Below, piece after piece: positions 23,734-32,617 of a stretch of 64,000 nt of DNA (position 1 is the first letter of the stretch; every line of letters starts with the position of its first letter). Source of the stretch: Oscillospiraceae bacterium (GTDB lineage: Bacteria > Bacillota > Clostridia > Oscillospirales > Ruminococcaceae). The stretch lies in assembly GCA_017460955.1 (NCBI GenBank), contig JAFTZY010000038.1:1-64000 (forward strand), read 5' to 3'. The notes beneath the pieces were generated by a model. It made no database searches and was not told the origin of the DNA. It saw only the letters and a list, made by a program, of their open reading frames with translations. The position numbers were made by a program, and so were the translations under genes.

Positions 23734-26613
23734 TTATGCCACGGGCAGTGTTGCCAGATCCACCAGCGCTTTCATAATATTCACGGCATCCGTGAAATTC
23801 ATGGTCCCGCTGCGGTCCACATCCGCATTCAGCATGCCCTGTGCATCGAGCTGGTAGGAGCCGAGCTGGTCCTTGTTCACGCAGATGACATCGATGATGT
23901 CGCAGTCCCCGTCCACGTCCGCATCACCCCAGAGGGTCACGGTCAGTGCCTGTGTGGGAGCGTCCGTAGGTGCGTCAGTCGGCTCCTCGGTGGGAGCATC
24001 CGTCGGCGCGTCGGTGGGTGCTTCGGTGGGTTCCTCGGTCGGATCCTCGGGGACCTCCTCGGTGTAGGGCACGAGCACCCAATGCTGACCCTCGCCGCCC
24101 CAGTAGCTCCACTGGCAGATCTTCGCGCCGCTCTCCCTGCTGATGCCGTAGACATCAAAGGCAGACTTCTCACCGGAGGCCTCCGTCAGGATGGTGTAGG
24201 AGCCGTCGGCATTCGGATAGAACCGGAACTGCTGGGATGCATCGCCCGTGTAGGCTTCCAGCGTCAGGTCCGTGCCGTCTGCACCGTCTGCGATCGTCAG
24301 GGCAAGGCCGTCCGCTGTCCGCACGGAGCAGGCAGTGTCCGTTTCCGGGGTGATCGTCCAGCCTTGCGGCTCTCCAAGCTGGCTCAGGCCGGTGCCGGCG
24401 CTGCTGAGGAACAGGCCGCTCAGGACGCTTCTGACAGCATAGCTGTGCGCATTGACTGCCGGATGCACGGGTGTGAGGGTCCAGAGCTGGCAGTCGCCGC
24501 CCCAGAATTCCCACTGGCGGATCTCACCGCCGTTGTCCTCGCTCCAGCCGTATACGTCGATGCCGGAAGCACCGCCGGAGCTCTTGCTCACAATGCCGTA
24601 GCAGCCCTTCTGCTGCACGAACTTCCACAGCTGGCTGTCCGCGCCGGTGTAGCGCTCGATCTCAATGACGGCTGCATTCTCGGCCGAGCCGCCCTGCACG
24701 CCAAGGCACATGGTCTCATCCTTCATCGAGGAGATCCGGCACCAGCCGTCTGATACCTCACTGATGCGCCATTCCTGGTGACTGCCGCCCGTCAGGTTCC
24801 ACTGCTGCATGGCAGTCCCCTCCACGGCCTGCCCGCCCGGCACGTCCAGTGCCTTGCCGCTGAAACGGTTGGTGATGGTGTAGGAGACGCCGTCGAGCAG
24901 ATCGGTATCGCCCAGGCGGATGCTCTGTGTCGGCTGTGCATCTGCATCGGCTGCATAGACAAGCCTGCTGCCCGAGGCGGTACGGTCCACCAGATCCTCG
25001 GTGATGTCATAGGCGGTTTTCTTGCTGCCCCAGACGCAGATGTTGTTGCCGGTCGCCGTGAAGGTCATCCTCGTGACCATGGCATCGGATTCGTCCTGCT
25101 GCACGAGGAACGCGCCCTTGTAGGTCGTGCCGCCGTAGGTGATGCTCATGTAGGGCGTACCGCTTGTAACGCTCCACTTGCCTGTGATGTCGCCGGTCAC
25201 GCTGCCGTCCTTGTTCAGGGAGACGGAAACGGGCGTGGCAAGTCCCACGGTCGTGTCGTTGTTTTCGGCATCGCTCCAGTCGGTTTTATACCCCTGGTCA
25301 AGGGTGTTGACAAGAAATTCGTAATCTCCCGCCATGGCCTCCATGGTATGACCGTCGGCGGAAAGGGATTCGCCGTTGTACTCATAGGCGGAGGCAGTGA
25401 TCCAGCCGTCCTCGTTCATGATCATCTGGTGTACGCGCACCTCATGGAACAGGCCAAGGCCGCCGAATTTCGTGTGATAGATGACAAAGAGCTTCCCGTC
25501 GTCGTCCATCAGCGCACTGTTATGGCCCTGCGCCTTGAAGCTGTAGCCGTTGCAGCTCCACTTGTAATTGCTCATCAGGCGCTCCCCGACGGTGCCGCCG
25601 ATGTTGTCCGTCCCCTTGAGGCAGATCGGACTGTTGCCGTTCTGGTCCACATAGGGACCGGCCGGGTTCTCGCTGCGGAACACGCGCATATTATAGCCGC
25701 CGTTCGGGTGGAAATAGCCGTAGGACAAAAACAGGTAGTAGTACCCCTTATTGCTGCCGGGAGGCGTCATGTACTCAATGTAAGGGCCCTCACCCGATGC
25801 CCAGTGGCCGCCCGCCACATGGGTGCCAAGGTAGGGGTCGGAGTAATTGGCCGTATACGGATAGGTGACATTGTAGTCGCGCAGGCCGGTCGTCTCATCA
25901 AGCTCGAGCATGAAGATGCCGCCGAACCACGAGCCGTACACCATCCACAGATTGCCGCCCTCGTCGTAGAACACGCACGGGTCGATGGCGTTGGTGCCGT
26001 ACTCGGCATTCCAGCGCCCGGCACTTGTCAGATACCGGGACAGGTCCGGATCACTGCCGAGCACACGCTCGACATCGGTGTTCTTGTAGCTGTTGGCAGC
26101 ATCCGCAGGATTCGTCTCAAAGCCGGAATACACGATGGTATCCACATAGGTATACGGCCCGTCGATGTTGTCCGCTGTACACAGGACGATGGACGAATGC
26201 CAGTCTACGCCGTTGACCGACAGGTACATGCAGTATTTGTTCATCTGCGGGTTCCAGATGATGTCCGGCGCCCACAGATTGCCCGACAGATCGTAGTCAC
26301 TGGAGGTGGAGGACCAGGCAGCGGGCTTGGCAAGGTCGGTATAGATGTTACCAAAAAATGTGGTCCTGGTCGAGCCCTGATCGGAATTGGCGGCGTTTTG
26401 CCAGTTCATCAGGTCCTCCGAGCGTGCGGCACCCAGGTGGGAGCCAATGATGTAGTAGCTGCCGTCCTCCAGCTTGACCACGGAAGGATCGTGGACGCTC
26501 ACTCGGGAGAACGCAGCGGCATCCGCCTGCACCGGCGGCATTCCGGCCATCGCAACGCATGCTGCTGTCAGACAGAGCGCTGCACGCCGGAGCATCGAAG
26601 TCCGTTTTTTCAT
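23734..26613 (-). CDS. Secreted GH43 arabinanase-like enzyme with CBM13 modules and dockerin
   Basis: The 959-residue protein has a signal peptide (about 1-33) and a GH43 five-bladed propeller at about 36-350. Catalytic acids are visible: the base Asp in SVHDPSVVK (D42), the pKa-modulating Asp in NAIDPCVFYDEGG and the acid Glu in GEGPYIEY. The blades most resemble endo-1,5-alpha-L-arabinanases. A C-terminal beta-barrel of the GH43 subgroup follows (about 400-520), then ricin-type CBM13 repeats (about 540-830) with QEWRI, SQLWKF and QLWTL motifs. A Pro/Thr/Asp/Glu linker leads to a dockerin (about 890-959: DADVDGDCDIIDVICVNK and NADVDRSGTMNFTDAVNIMK). It should act in a cellulosome on arabinan side chains of pectin. 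Monocistronic. Confidence 0.9.
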   Translation of the reverse strand: MKKRTSMLRRAALCLTAACVAMAGMPPVQADAAAFSRVSVHDPSVVKLEDGSYYIIGSHLGAARSEDLMNWQNAANSDQGSTRTTFFGNIYTDLAKPAAWSSTSSDYDLSGNLWAPDIIWNPQMNKYCMYLSVNGVDWHSSIVLCTADNIDGPYTYVDTIVYSGFETNPADAANSYKNTDVERVLGSDPDLSRYLTSAGRWNAEYGTNAIDPCVFYDEGGNLWMVYGSWFGGIFMLELDETTGLRDYNVTYPYTANYSDPYLGTHVAGGHWASGEGPYIEYMTPPGSNKGYYYLFLSYGYFHPNGGYNMRVFRSENPAGPYVDQNGNSPICLKGTDNIGGTVGERLMSNYKWSCNGYSFKAQGHNSALMDDDGKLFVIYHTKFGGLGLFHEVRVHQMIMNEDGWITASAYEYNGESLSADGHTMEAMAGDYEFLVNTLDQGYKTDWSDAENNDTTVGLATPVSVSLNKDGSVTGDITGKWSVTSGTPYMSITYGGTTYKGAFLVQQDESDAMVTRMTFTATGNNICVWGSKKTAYDITEDLVDRTASGSRLVYAADADAQPTQSIRLGDTDLLDGVSYTITNRFSGKALDVPGGQAVEGTAMQQWNLTGGSHQEWRISEVSDGWCRISSMKDETMCLGVQGGSAENAAVIEIERYTGADSQLWKFVQQKGCYGIVSKSSGGASGIDVYGWSEDNGGEIRQWEFWGGDCQLWTLTPVHPAVNAHSYAVRSVLSGLFLSSAGTGLSQLGEPQGWTITPETDTACSVRTADGLALTIADGADGTDLTLEAYTGDASQQFRFYPNADGSYTILTEASGEKSAFDVYGISRESGAKICQWSYWGGEGQHWVLVPYTEEVPEDPTEEPTEAPTDAPTDAPTEEPTDAPTDAPTQALTVTLWGDADVDGDCDIIDVICVNKDQLGSYQLDAQGMLNADVDRSGTMNFTDAVNIMKALVDLATLPVA

Positions 26614-26683
26614 ACATACCCCTCATTTCCCGGGCAGCTCCGTCACGATACTGCCCGTAATATTGCAATCTGTTTATACTGTG

Positions 26684-26712
26684 ATTATAGCACGGATTCA
26701 CAGAAAGTTCAA
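26684..26712 (-). promoter_or_regulatory. Sigma-A promoter of the GH43 gene
   Basis: On the minus strand TTGAAC (26712-26707) and TATAAT (26689-26684) have a 17-bp spacer; the leader is about 65 nt. Confidence 0.8.
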
Positions 26713-26757
26713 GCTTTTTCCAAAAATATTCCTGAACATTTCGTGAATAAATCAAAT

Positions 26758-26783
26758 CACCGCTCTTAAACACAAGAGCGGTG
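26758..26783 (-). terminator. Terminator of the CotF-like pair
   Basis: CACCGCTCTT (26758-26767) pairs with AAGAGCGGTG (26774-26783) just beyond the stop of the small coat-like gene and is followed on the minus strand by a T-rich stretch. Confidence 0.8.
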
Positions 26784-26793
26784 ACGGGGTGTG

Positions 26794-27036
26794 TCAGGCG
26801 GCGAACTTCTGCCGGACGGTATTGAGCTTGCTCTGGTCGGCGGTATCCGGCTGGTACCAGCCCTTGGCAGACATCTCGGCATAGATGCGCTCCTGCATGC
26901 CGAGGGATTCGTTCAGTGCGGTCTTGAAGGTCTGCTGCATCTCCTGCGTGGAGGATTCGATCGCACCGTGCAGGTACAGATCGCATACGCCCTTTTCGAG
27001 CAGCAGCATGTTCTCCATCAGATTCTGGTCGTCCAT
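26794..27036 (-). CDS. CotF-like spore coat family protein
   Basis: The 80-residue helical protein MDDQNLMENMLLLEKGVCDLY... has the pattern of the CotF coat family: an acidic start, a long helix pair and a closing MSAKGWYQPDTAD motif near residues 55-67, where Gly-Trp-Tyr is characteristic. Such proteins are found in the spore coat or as ferritin-like relatives in spore-forming Firmicutes. AAGGAGG is 7 nt upstream of the ATG. It is the second gene of a pair, 15 nt after the gene at 27052-27228. Presence of the pair suggests sporulation ability or its relic. Confidence 0.7.
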   Translation of the reverse strand: MDDQNLMENMLLLEKGVCDLYLHGAIESSTQEMQQTFKTALNESLGMQERIYAEMSAKGWYQPDTADQSKLNTVRQKFAA

Positions 27037-27051
27037 TGTGTGCCTCCTTCC

Positions 27052-27228
27052 TCAGCCGAGCATCCTGTGCAGGCTCGTATAGAGCTGCTGATGCTGGTGC
27101 GTCATCTGCTCCAGGCACTGGCGCAGTGCCGGATCCTGGAGCTGTGCGGTCACTTCCCTGCATTTGGTCAGGAAGTACTGTTCGTGTCCGAGTGCATCCT
27201 CAAGATACAATAATTCCTTGGATGTCAT
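27052..27228 (-). CDS. Small helical protein, CotF-like partner
   Basis: This 58-residue protein is almost wholly helical and holds HEQYFLTKCREV and LRQCLEQMTHQHQQLY, the second resembling CotF-type or ferritin-like helices. I use the ATG at 27228, 7 nt after GGAGG; the ATG two codons before sits on that site. It precedes the CotF-like gene with its own ribosome site and very likely forms an operon with it. A clear promoter was not found in the 89 nt to the divergent promoter at 27318. Confidence 0.6.
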   Translation of the reverse strand: MTSKELLYLEDALGHEQYFLTKCREVTAQLQDPALRQCLEQMTHQHQQLYTSLHRMLG

Positions 27229-27317
27229 CTTCATCACCTCCGTCCTTAGTATGGGAAGCTGCGGGCGCTGTATGCCTGGAAAATGGTTCCATTCCTGCCG
27301 GGCGGCTGTTTTTCCGA

Positions 27318-27346
27318 TTGACAAGAACAGGCAGATATGCTATAAT
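27318..27346 (+). promoter_or_regulatory. Consensus promoter of the acetyltransferase-dockerin unit
   Basis: TTGACA (27318-27323) and TATAAT (27341-27346) with a 17-bp spacer precede the three overlapping genes 27385-29002. Confidence 0.9.
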
Positions 27347-27384
27347 AAGTATATCCAATGCTACATAAAGGAGGCATGCCGGCT

Positions 27385-27993
27385 ATGACGGAACGTGAAA
27401 AAATGCTTGCCGGGGAGCCCTACGATCCGACGGATGAGGAGCTCACCGCGCTTCGGATCCGGGCGCACCGGCTCTCGCAGCAGTACAATCTGACCCTTGA
27501 AACGCAGGAGGAGGAGCGACGGGAGATCCTCGATGCCCTGCTCCCGGAGCACGGGGAGGGCACCTATCTCCAGGGGCCCGTGCAGTTCGACTACGGGGTG
27601 TTCACCCGTGTCGGCAAGTATTTCTATGCCAATTTCAACCTCACGGTGCTCGACACCTGCCCTGTCACGATCGGGGACCATGTGTTCATCGGTCCGAACT
27701 GCACGATCGCAACGGCCATGCATTTCTTCGATCCTCTCCCCCGGCGGATGCGCGTGCGGGAGAACGGGGCGCTCTATGACATCGAGTACGGCAAGAGCGT
27801 GACCATCGGGGACGACTGCTGGCTTGCGAGCAATGTGGTGGTCTGCGCGGGCGTGACCATCGGCAGCGGGTGCATCATCGGCGCGGGGAGCGTCGTGACA
27901 CGCGACATTCCCGACGGGTGCCTGGCTGCCGGGAACCCGTGCAGGGTCATCCGCCGTCTGACGCCGCAGGAGCGTCCGGGACAGGACGGGTGA
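27385..27993 (+). CDS. maa: Maltose/galactoside O-acetyltransferase family protein
   Basis: The 202-residue protein is a left-handed beta-helix hexapeptide acetyltransferase. It begins EREKMLAGEPYDPTDEEL, the signature of Maa/LacA enzymes, continues with the trimer contact QFDYGVFTRVGKYFYANFN, and has the acetyl-CoA coil VTIGSGCIIGAGSVVTRDIP. The catalytic histidine is probably that of ATAMHFFDP. It acetylates the 6-hydroxyl of a sugar. The start at 27385 gives the family's usual N-terminus; AAAGGAGG lies 10 nt upstream. Its stop overlaps the next start codon (TGATG). Confidence 0.9.
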   Translation: MTEREKMLAGEPYDPTDEELTALRIRAHRLSQQYNLTLETQEEERREILDALLPEHGEGTYLQGPVQFDYGVFTRVGKYFYANFNLTVLDTCPVTIGDHVFIGPNCTIATAMHFFDPLPRRMRVRENGALYDIEYGKSVTIGDDCWLASNVVVCAGVTIGSGCIIGAGSVVTRDIPDGCLAAGNPCRVIRRLTPQERPGQDG

Positions 27994-28256
27994 TGCCCGA
28001 TCCGGCACGCCCCTTCGATGTGCCCGCACTCCTGCTCGTGGGCACGGGGATGCTGTCCGTCTGTTATACGCTGTGTGAGGACGGGAGCGGGCGGGTGTAT
28101 CTCATTCTCGACCGGTGCATCCGGGGCGGTGAGCCGGAGGTCCTCCCGTTTTCGGACGGGACCTGCACTGTCACGGACCTATCCGACGGCATACAGACCG
28201 TTACGGCAGTATGGGGGCTTATAGAAGTATCACAAGATGGGAGGAAATCTTCATGA
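27993..28256 (+). CDS. Hypothetical protein between acetyltransferase and dockerin gene
   Basis: The 87-residue frame starts at ATG 27993 inside the stop of the acetyltransferase gene and ends in a TGA that overlaps the ATG of the next gene (ATGA at 28253-28256). Such double overlap argues for a real, translationally coupled gene. The product has a strand-rich look (LLLVGTGMLSVCYTLCED, then RVYLILDRCIRGGEPEVLPF) with three cysteines and no signal peptide. I recognise no family. Confidence 0.55.
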   Translation: MPDPARPFDVPALLLVGTGMLSVCYTLCEDGSGRVYLILDRCIRGGEPEVLPFSDGTCTVTDLSDGIQTVTAVWGLIEVSQDGRKSS

Positions 28257-29002
28257 AACACCGTATTCTGTCCACATGTGCGGCAGCAGTTCTGACCGCC
28301 GCGCTCGCCCTTTCCTGTACCGCACCGGCATCCGCTGCCGGGAACATCACACTCGATGTGCTCCGGGAGAAATTCCCGGCAGGAAAATACTGGAACCATG
28401 AGGGGATGCCGAACAACCCTGACGGCTACACCGATCATCCGTGTACGCACCATGACAATTGCGACGAAACGCCCTATGACGGCAGCTGCGGCTGCAACGG
28501 CTTCTATGGCATCCAGTGCTACGGCTTTGCGAACAAGCTGACATATGATATGTACGGCAAGCTGTTCACGCAATGGGACAAGGACCAGGACCTGTCCGCG
28601 CTCAAGGCGGGGGATGTCCTGCGCATCAACGGGGATGCACATTCGATCTTCATCACCGCTGTGGAGGGCGATACCGTGTACTATGCCGACTGCAACTGGG
28701 GGTATACCTGTCTCATCCGCTGGGATGTGATGACGACCAAGCAGGAGCTCCGGGCAAGCTTTTCCAGCTCGGAGGACGGCGTGTACCATGCCGCCTATGA
28801 AGCGCCCAGTGCGCCGACGTGGGTCGCCGGTGATACTAACGGGGACGGCAGTCTGTCCGTTGTCGATGCCGTGGGCGTGCAGAAATACCTTGTGCGCCTG
28901 GGGACACTCTCCGCTCATCAGGTCACCGTCTGCGACCTTGACGGCGATGCGGCAGTGACGGTCACCGATCTAACCATGCTCAAATACAGGCTTTTGCGAT
29001 AA
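28253..29002 (+). CDS. Secreted cysteine peptidase/amidase-like protein with dockerin
   Basis: The 249-residue product has a signal peptide (about 1-28, ending ASA-A). Its central domain recalls CHAP/NlpC-type cysteine amidases: a candidate nucleophile in IQCYGFANKL (near residue 88), then LKAGDVLRI and a candidate histidine in AHSIFIT (near residue 129), followed by YYADCNWG. A dockerin with two calcium loops closes the protein (DTNGDGSLSVVDAVGVQKYL and DLDGDAAVTVTDLTMLKY, residues 193-249). It probably cleaves a peptide or amide bond at the cell surface or in a cellulosome. GGGAGG precedes the ATG. Last gene of its unit. Confidence 0.75.
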   Translation: MKHRILSTCAAAVLTAALALSCTAPASAAGNITLDVLREKFPAGKYWNHEGMPNNPDGYTDHPCTHHDNCDETPYDGSCGCNGFYGIQCYGFANKLTYDMYGKLFTQWDKDQDLSALKAGDVLRINGDAHSIFITAVEGDTVYYADCNWGYTCLIRWDVMTTKQELRASFSSSEDGVYHAAYEAPSAPTWVAGDTNGDGSLSVVDAVGVQKYLVRLGTLSAHQVTVCDLDGDAAVTVTDLTMLKYRLLR

Positions 29003-29021
29003 GCTTCCGAAATGTAAAAAC

Positions 29022-29047
29022 GAGCACCCCGCTGATACAGGGTGCTC
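29022..29047. terminator. Shared terminator hairpin
   Basis: GAGCACCC (29022-29029) pairs with GGGTGCTC (29040-29047) between the dockerin gene and the convergent zinc-ribbon gene. Confidence 0.75.
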
Positions 29048-29059
29048 AAGGGTGTCTCT

Positions 29060-29803
29060 TTACTTGTAGGCTTCGACCGTCATCCCGGCGGTGCGCTCGT
29101 TTTCGGCAAAGGCCGCTTCGAGGTCCTCAAGGGATTCATAGGCGGAGAACAGCTGGCTGTAATCCCCGGCGGACAGGTAATGCCCTTCCCACATGATGAA
29201 GTCGCTCGTGTATTCGCCGTTTCCCTCGGAGTGGAAATTCTTGTAGTACACGGCCAGGTACACGGTCATATGCGTGCCGTCGGATCTTGTGACATCGCCC
29301 TTGTAGACATCGTAGAGGTAGTTGGTTTTCTCCTCGGTGTCCTCCGCGACGAGGAGGTACATCGTCTCCTCCTCGAGCTTGTAATCCCGCTTGGGGATCG
29401 CGGCCATATTGTTCGTAATGACCGAGACGGTATGCTCATGCACGCGCTTCATCGTCCGCTCATCCATCCCTGCAAAGCCGGTCTCCACGACCTCCTGTCC
29501 GGAGCCGCCGCTGAGGATCCCCACAAGCAGCACGATCACGAACACCACGGCAAGGAACACGGCGATCGCCGCAAAACAGCCGAGCGCCACGCGGGCATTC
29601 CGCCGGCCCTTGACCTCCTCCTGGGCCCGCAGCTCCCCGCGCCGTCTGGCGTAGGCCATGCGTTCTGCCTGTGCGGCCATGTCGCTGCTGCTCTGATAGC
29701 CCGTCTCAAATTCAAATCCGCAGTATTCGCAGACGATCTTCTTTTTGTCGCCCGTCAGCCGCAGAACAGCGCCGCAGTTCGGGCATTCTCTTGTATGTGC
29801 CAT
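29060..29803 (-). CDS. Zinc-ribbon membrane protein of unknown function
   Basis: The 247-residue protein starts with a zinc ribbon, CPNCG and CEYCG at residues 6-29. A basic linker is followed by a single transmembrane helix (about 72-97, VALGCFAAIAVFLAVVFVIV). The remaining 150 residues, predicted outside, are strand-rich with a tail near VEAYK and match no family I know. The layout (cytoplasmic zinc ribbon, one helix, external domain) is common for Firmicute membrane proteins of unknown role. The start at 29803 has GGGAGG 7 nt upstream. Monocistronic. Confidence 0.75.
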   Translation of the reverse strand: MAHTRECPNCGAVLRLTGDKKKIVCEYCGFEFETGYQSSSDMAAQAERMAYARRRGELRAQEEVKGRRNARVALGCFAAIAVFLAVVFVIVLLVGILSGGSGQEVVETGFAGMDERTMKRVHEHTVSVITNNMAAIPKRDYKLEEETMYLLVAEDTEEKTNYLYDVYKGDVTRSDGTHMTVYLAVYYKNFHSEGNGEYTSDFIMWEGHYLSAGDYSQLFSAYESLEDLEAAFAENERTAGMTVEAYK

Positions 29804-29842
29804 AGCATCCTCCCGCTTTTGGACCATATGTATTCCAGACAT

Positions 29843-29871
29843 ATTATAACATATTCCGGCCGGATTGTAAA
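29843..29871 (-). promoter_or_regulatory. Sigma-A promoter of the zinc-ribbon gene
   Basis: On the minus strand TTTACA (29871-29866) and TATAAT (29848-29843) have a 17-bp spacer. Confidence 0.8.
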
Positions 29872-29910
29872 GGGCATACCATAAAAAATCACTGCCAGAA
29901 AGGAACCATC

Positions 29911-30681
29911 ATGCTTGCAAATTACCATACCCATACCTACCGCTGCCATCATGCCTCGGGCGAGGATGAGGCCTATGTCGAAGCAGCGATCGAACGCGGT
30001 CTGCGTGTGCTCGGCTTCTCCGACCACTGTCCGTGGGTGTACCCGGACGGCTATGTATCCGGCACCCGCATGCTGCCCGAGGAGCTCGACGGCTATTTCT
30101 CGAGCCTTCTGCGGCTGCGGGAGAGGTACAGGGACGACATCACGATCTACATCGGCTTTGAATGTGAGTACATCCCGGAGCTTATGGAAGCACAGCAGCG
30201 TCTGCTCGCGCCGTATCCTGTGGATTACTGCATACTCGGGGAGCATTTCACGCAGCGTGAGCCGCTCGCGCCCTACACGGGCTTTCCGAGTGACGACGAG
30301 GCGGCGCTTGCCCGCTATGTGGATCTGTGCATCGAGGCGATGGAAAGCGGTGCCTACGCCTACCTTGCGCACCCCGATCTCTTCAACTTCACCGGGGATC
30401 CGGCGGCCTACGATGTGCAGTACAGCAGGCTGTGCCGGTATCTTGCCGCACACGGGCATCCTGTGGAGATCAATCTCCTCGGTGCGGTCGAGGGACGGCA
30501 TTACCCGACGCCCCGGTTTCTGGAGCTTGCCAGGGAGGCCGGCTGCTGCGCCGTCATCGGCTGCGATGCCCACACCCCCGACCGCGTAGGACATCCGGAG
30601 GGGCTGTCCCTGTGCGAGGGGCTTGCCGAAAAGTACGGGCTGGAGGTGCTCGAGTTTCTCCCGGGACTTGGGCCTAAATAA
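29911..30681 (+). CDS. hisJ: Histidinol-phosphatase family PHP phosphoesterase
   Basis: The 256-residue protein is a PHP-domain metal phosphatase. The metal ligands are visible in NYHTHTYRCHHA (start), GFSDHCPW, GFECEYIP, YLAHPDLF and CDAHTPDRVG. The size and the YHTHT start fit HisK/HisJ-type histidinol-phosphatases, the penultimate step of histidine synthesis. No other his gene is nearby, so another phosphoester substrate is possible. AAAGGAA precedes the ATG by 7 nt. It is a single-gene unit ending at a strong terminator. Confidence 0.85.
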   Translation: MLANYHTHTYRCHHASGEDEAYVEAAIERGLRVLGFSDHCPWVYPDGYVSGTRMLPEELDGYFSSLLRLRERYRDDITIYIGFECEYIPELMEAQQRLLAPYPVDYCILGEHFTQREPLAPYTGFPSDDEAALARYVDLCIEAMESGAYAYLAHPDLFNFTGDPAAYDVQYSRLCRYLAAHGHPVEINLLGAVEGRHYPTPRFLELAREAGCCAVIGCDAHTPDRVGHPEGLSLCEGLAEKYGLEVLEFLPGLGPK

Positions 30682-30687
30682 AATAAC

Positions 30688-30722
30688 GCATCCCGGTTTT
30701 GGAAACCGGGATGCTCTTTTTA
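30688..30722. terminator. Rho-independent terminator
   Basis: GCATCCCGGTTT and AAACCGGGATGC fold around a short loop and are followed by TCTTTTT. The reverse strand also has T-rich flank, so it can end the convergent gene as well. Confidence 0.9.
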
Positions 30723-32588
30723 TCAGATCCAGAACACACACAGCTCAAAATACAAGATCGCTGCGATGCTCACGGCATTGGCGGCAAGGCTGAGCACATA
30801 GCGGGAGGCCCCGGCGCTGTCCTCACGGCGGCGCATAAGGTTCAGGACACCGAACACTGCGGCAGCAAGCAGAACAAGAAGGCACACGATCTGCAACGCG
30901 CCGAACAGGGCTGTGACTGCGTGCGTCATCCCCGCCTGGGTCATGGCGTACACCAGGACAAGCCCGAGGCATCCGGCTGCGGAGACGCACCTTGCCCCCT
31001 GCCCTGCCAGCAGCATCCCCTTGCCGCTGTAGGACCTGCCCTTTTTGAGGAGCCTGCGGATCCCCACGACGATCAGCCAGACAAGGCCAATGCATCCCAT
31101 CAGGAGATAGGCAGTCAGGAGCAGGAGCTTTGGCACCGCGCCCGGATCCCTGACAGAATCCATATAGGCAAGCTGCACGGCCCTTCGCGGGGCGTCCGTA
31201 TAGCCGCAGACGGTCACGGCGCCGTCCTGCTCAAGGACATACATCCCGCCGCCGATGGACCGGGCCTGTGCAAGGCCGAGGGCCGAGTACGCACCGTCGC
31301 TCTGCTCCGTGAGCGGCAGGAGACCCGACAGGCAGGACATGAGCTTCATCTCTCCGCAAAAATCCGTGCGGGACGTCACATACAGCCCTGCGATGCTCCC
31401 CGGATCGGGCAGTGCCTCCTCCGGCATCTCCACCGTGCCGAATACCAGCTCCGGGATGCCGGCGCAGAAGGTGGATTCCCCGTACTGGTTGGTCATCACG
31501 ACCACACCCGTCCCGGAGACCGGATCGAATTCGAGCTGCGCGGAGCACGAATTGGTATTGCCGCCGTGTCCGAGGGTCAGCACGCCGCGTCCCGGCTGCG
31601 TCCACAGGCCGTGGCAGTTGCGGGGGACCATCCCCTCCCCGTAGGTGCTCGTGGCCGTGAGCATCTCCCGGTGGGTGGCGGGATCCTGGAACAGCGGCGA
31701 ATTGACATCGGCGAGTGCCTGGGCAAAGCGTGTCAGGTCCGCAAGGGTCCCGGCTGCGGAGCCGGCAGGGTACAGGTGGATGTAGACCATATTCGTATCC
31801 ATCGGCTGGTTGATCTTCTGCCCGTAGGCCTCGAGGATGATATACGAATGCAGCTTTTCGCGCTGCGTGCGCACCCAGGGAACATCGTTGTAATCCGGTG
31901 CGATGGAGGTATGCTCCATGCCAAGCGGCGTAAAGATATGGGCATGAACGTAATCGGAGAACGTCTCCCCGCTGATGTTCTGCACGATGTAGCCGGCAAG
32001 GGCGGCGCTCCAGTTGGAGTAGGCGGTCACGGTATCCGGCTCGAAGGCCTGTGCGGGCTGGGTATAGCGCAATGCCGCATCGAGCGGGCGGATCGCCGAT
32101 TCGTCGGGATCCTGTATTTCGTACATCGTCTCCTGGAAGCCCGCCCGGTGGTTCATGAGGTCGAGCATGGTGATCGGCTCGTCATACCGGAGCTTCGAGA
32201 GGAAGCCCTCGGGCAGGTAGTCCCGGATGTCCCGCTCCAGGTCGAGAATGCCCTTTTCATACAGCTGCATCACGCTCACCCAGACCAGGAGCTTCGTGAC
32301 GCTGCCCCATTCATAGACGGTCTCCTCGTCGGCGGGGATGCCGTTTTCCCGGTCGGCATCGCCGAAGTACCCGGTGTAGAGTATCTCGTCCCCGCAGAAT
32401 ACGGACGTTTCAAAGGACGCATAGTCCTTATCCTCTGCAAATTTCTCAATGGCGCTGCCAATGTCACTGTAGGCGATCCCCGACGGAACGCTCCCCTCCT
32501 GTGCGCGTGCGGGCAGCACGGGCAGGAGCATGGCGGCGGCGGTCACGGCACTCACAAGGACTGCCGCGGCGGATCTGATCGGTCGCAT
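30723..32588 (-). CDS. Secreted class C beta-lactamase/penicillin-binding-like serine hydrolase with C-terminal membrane domain
   Basis: The 621-residue product has a signal peptide (about 1-30). Its serine hydrolase domain carries the SxxK motif GSVTK (near residue 95), the YxN motif YSN (near 190) and HGG in place of KTG (near 340). That set is typical of class C beta-lactamase-like esterases and D-peptidases. About four hydrophobic helices at the C-terminus (about 480-620) anchor it. The start at 32588 with GGGGGA upstream is preferred; the frame is open far upstream but overlaps the ABC permease gene antisense to nothing useful. It lies 29 nt after the ABC transporter trio on the same strand and may be co-transcribed. 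Confidence 0.85.
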   Translation of the reverse strand: MRPIRSAAAVLVSAVTAAAMLLPVLPARAQEGSVPSGIAYSDIGSAIEKFAEDKDYASFETSVFCGDEILYTGYFGDADRENGIPADEETVYEWGSVTKLLVWVSVMQLYEKGILDLERDIRDYLPEGFLSKLRYDEPITMLDLMNHRAGFQETMYEIQDPDESAIRPLDAALRYTQPAQAFEPDTVTAYSNWSAALAGYIVQNISGETFSDYVHAHIFTPLGMEHTSIAPDYNDVPWVRTQREKLHSYIILEAYGQKINQPMDTNMVYIHLYPAGSAAGTLADLTRFAQALADVNSPLFQDPATHREMLTATSTYGEGMVPRNCHGLWTQPGRGVLTLGHGGNTNSCSAQLEFDPVSGTGVVVMTNQYGESTFCAGIPELVFGTVEMPEEALPDPGSIAGLYVTSRTDFCGEMKLMSCLSGLLPLTEQSDGAYSALGLAQARSIGGGMYVLEQDGAVTVCGYTDAPRRAVQLAYMDSVRDPGAVPKLLLLTAYLLMGCIGLVWLIVVGIRRLLKKGRSYSGKGMLLAGQGARCVSAAGCLGLVLVYAMTQAGMTHAVTALFGALQIVCLLVLLAAAVFGVLNLMRRREDSAGASRYVLSLAANAVSIAAILYFELCVFWI

Positions 32589-32617
32589 AATGATCTCCCC
32601 CTTACATTCGTCGAAAA

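Noticed and set aside
23960..24060. Short tandem repeats in the GH43 gene as a CRISPR-like array
   Set aside because: They encode the Pro-Thr-Asp-Ala/Glu linker in frame, with period tied to codons and no spacers.
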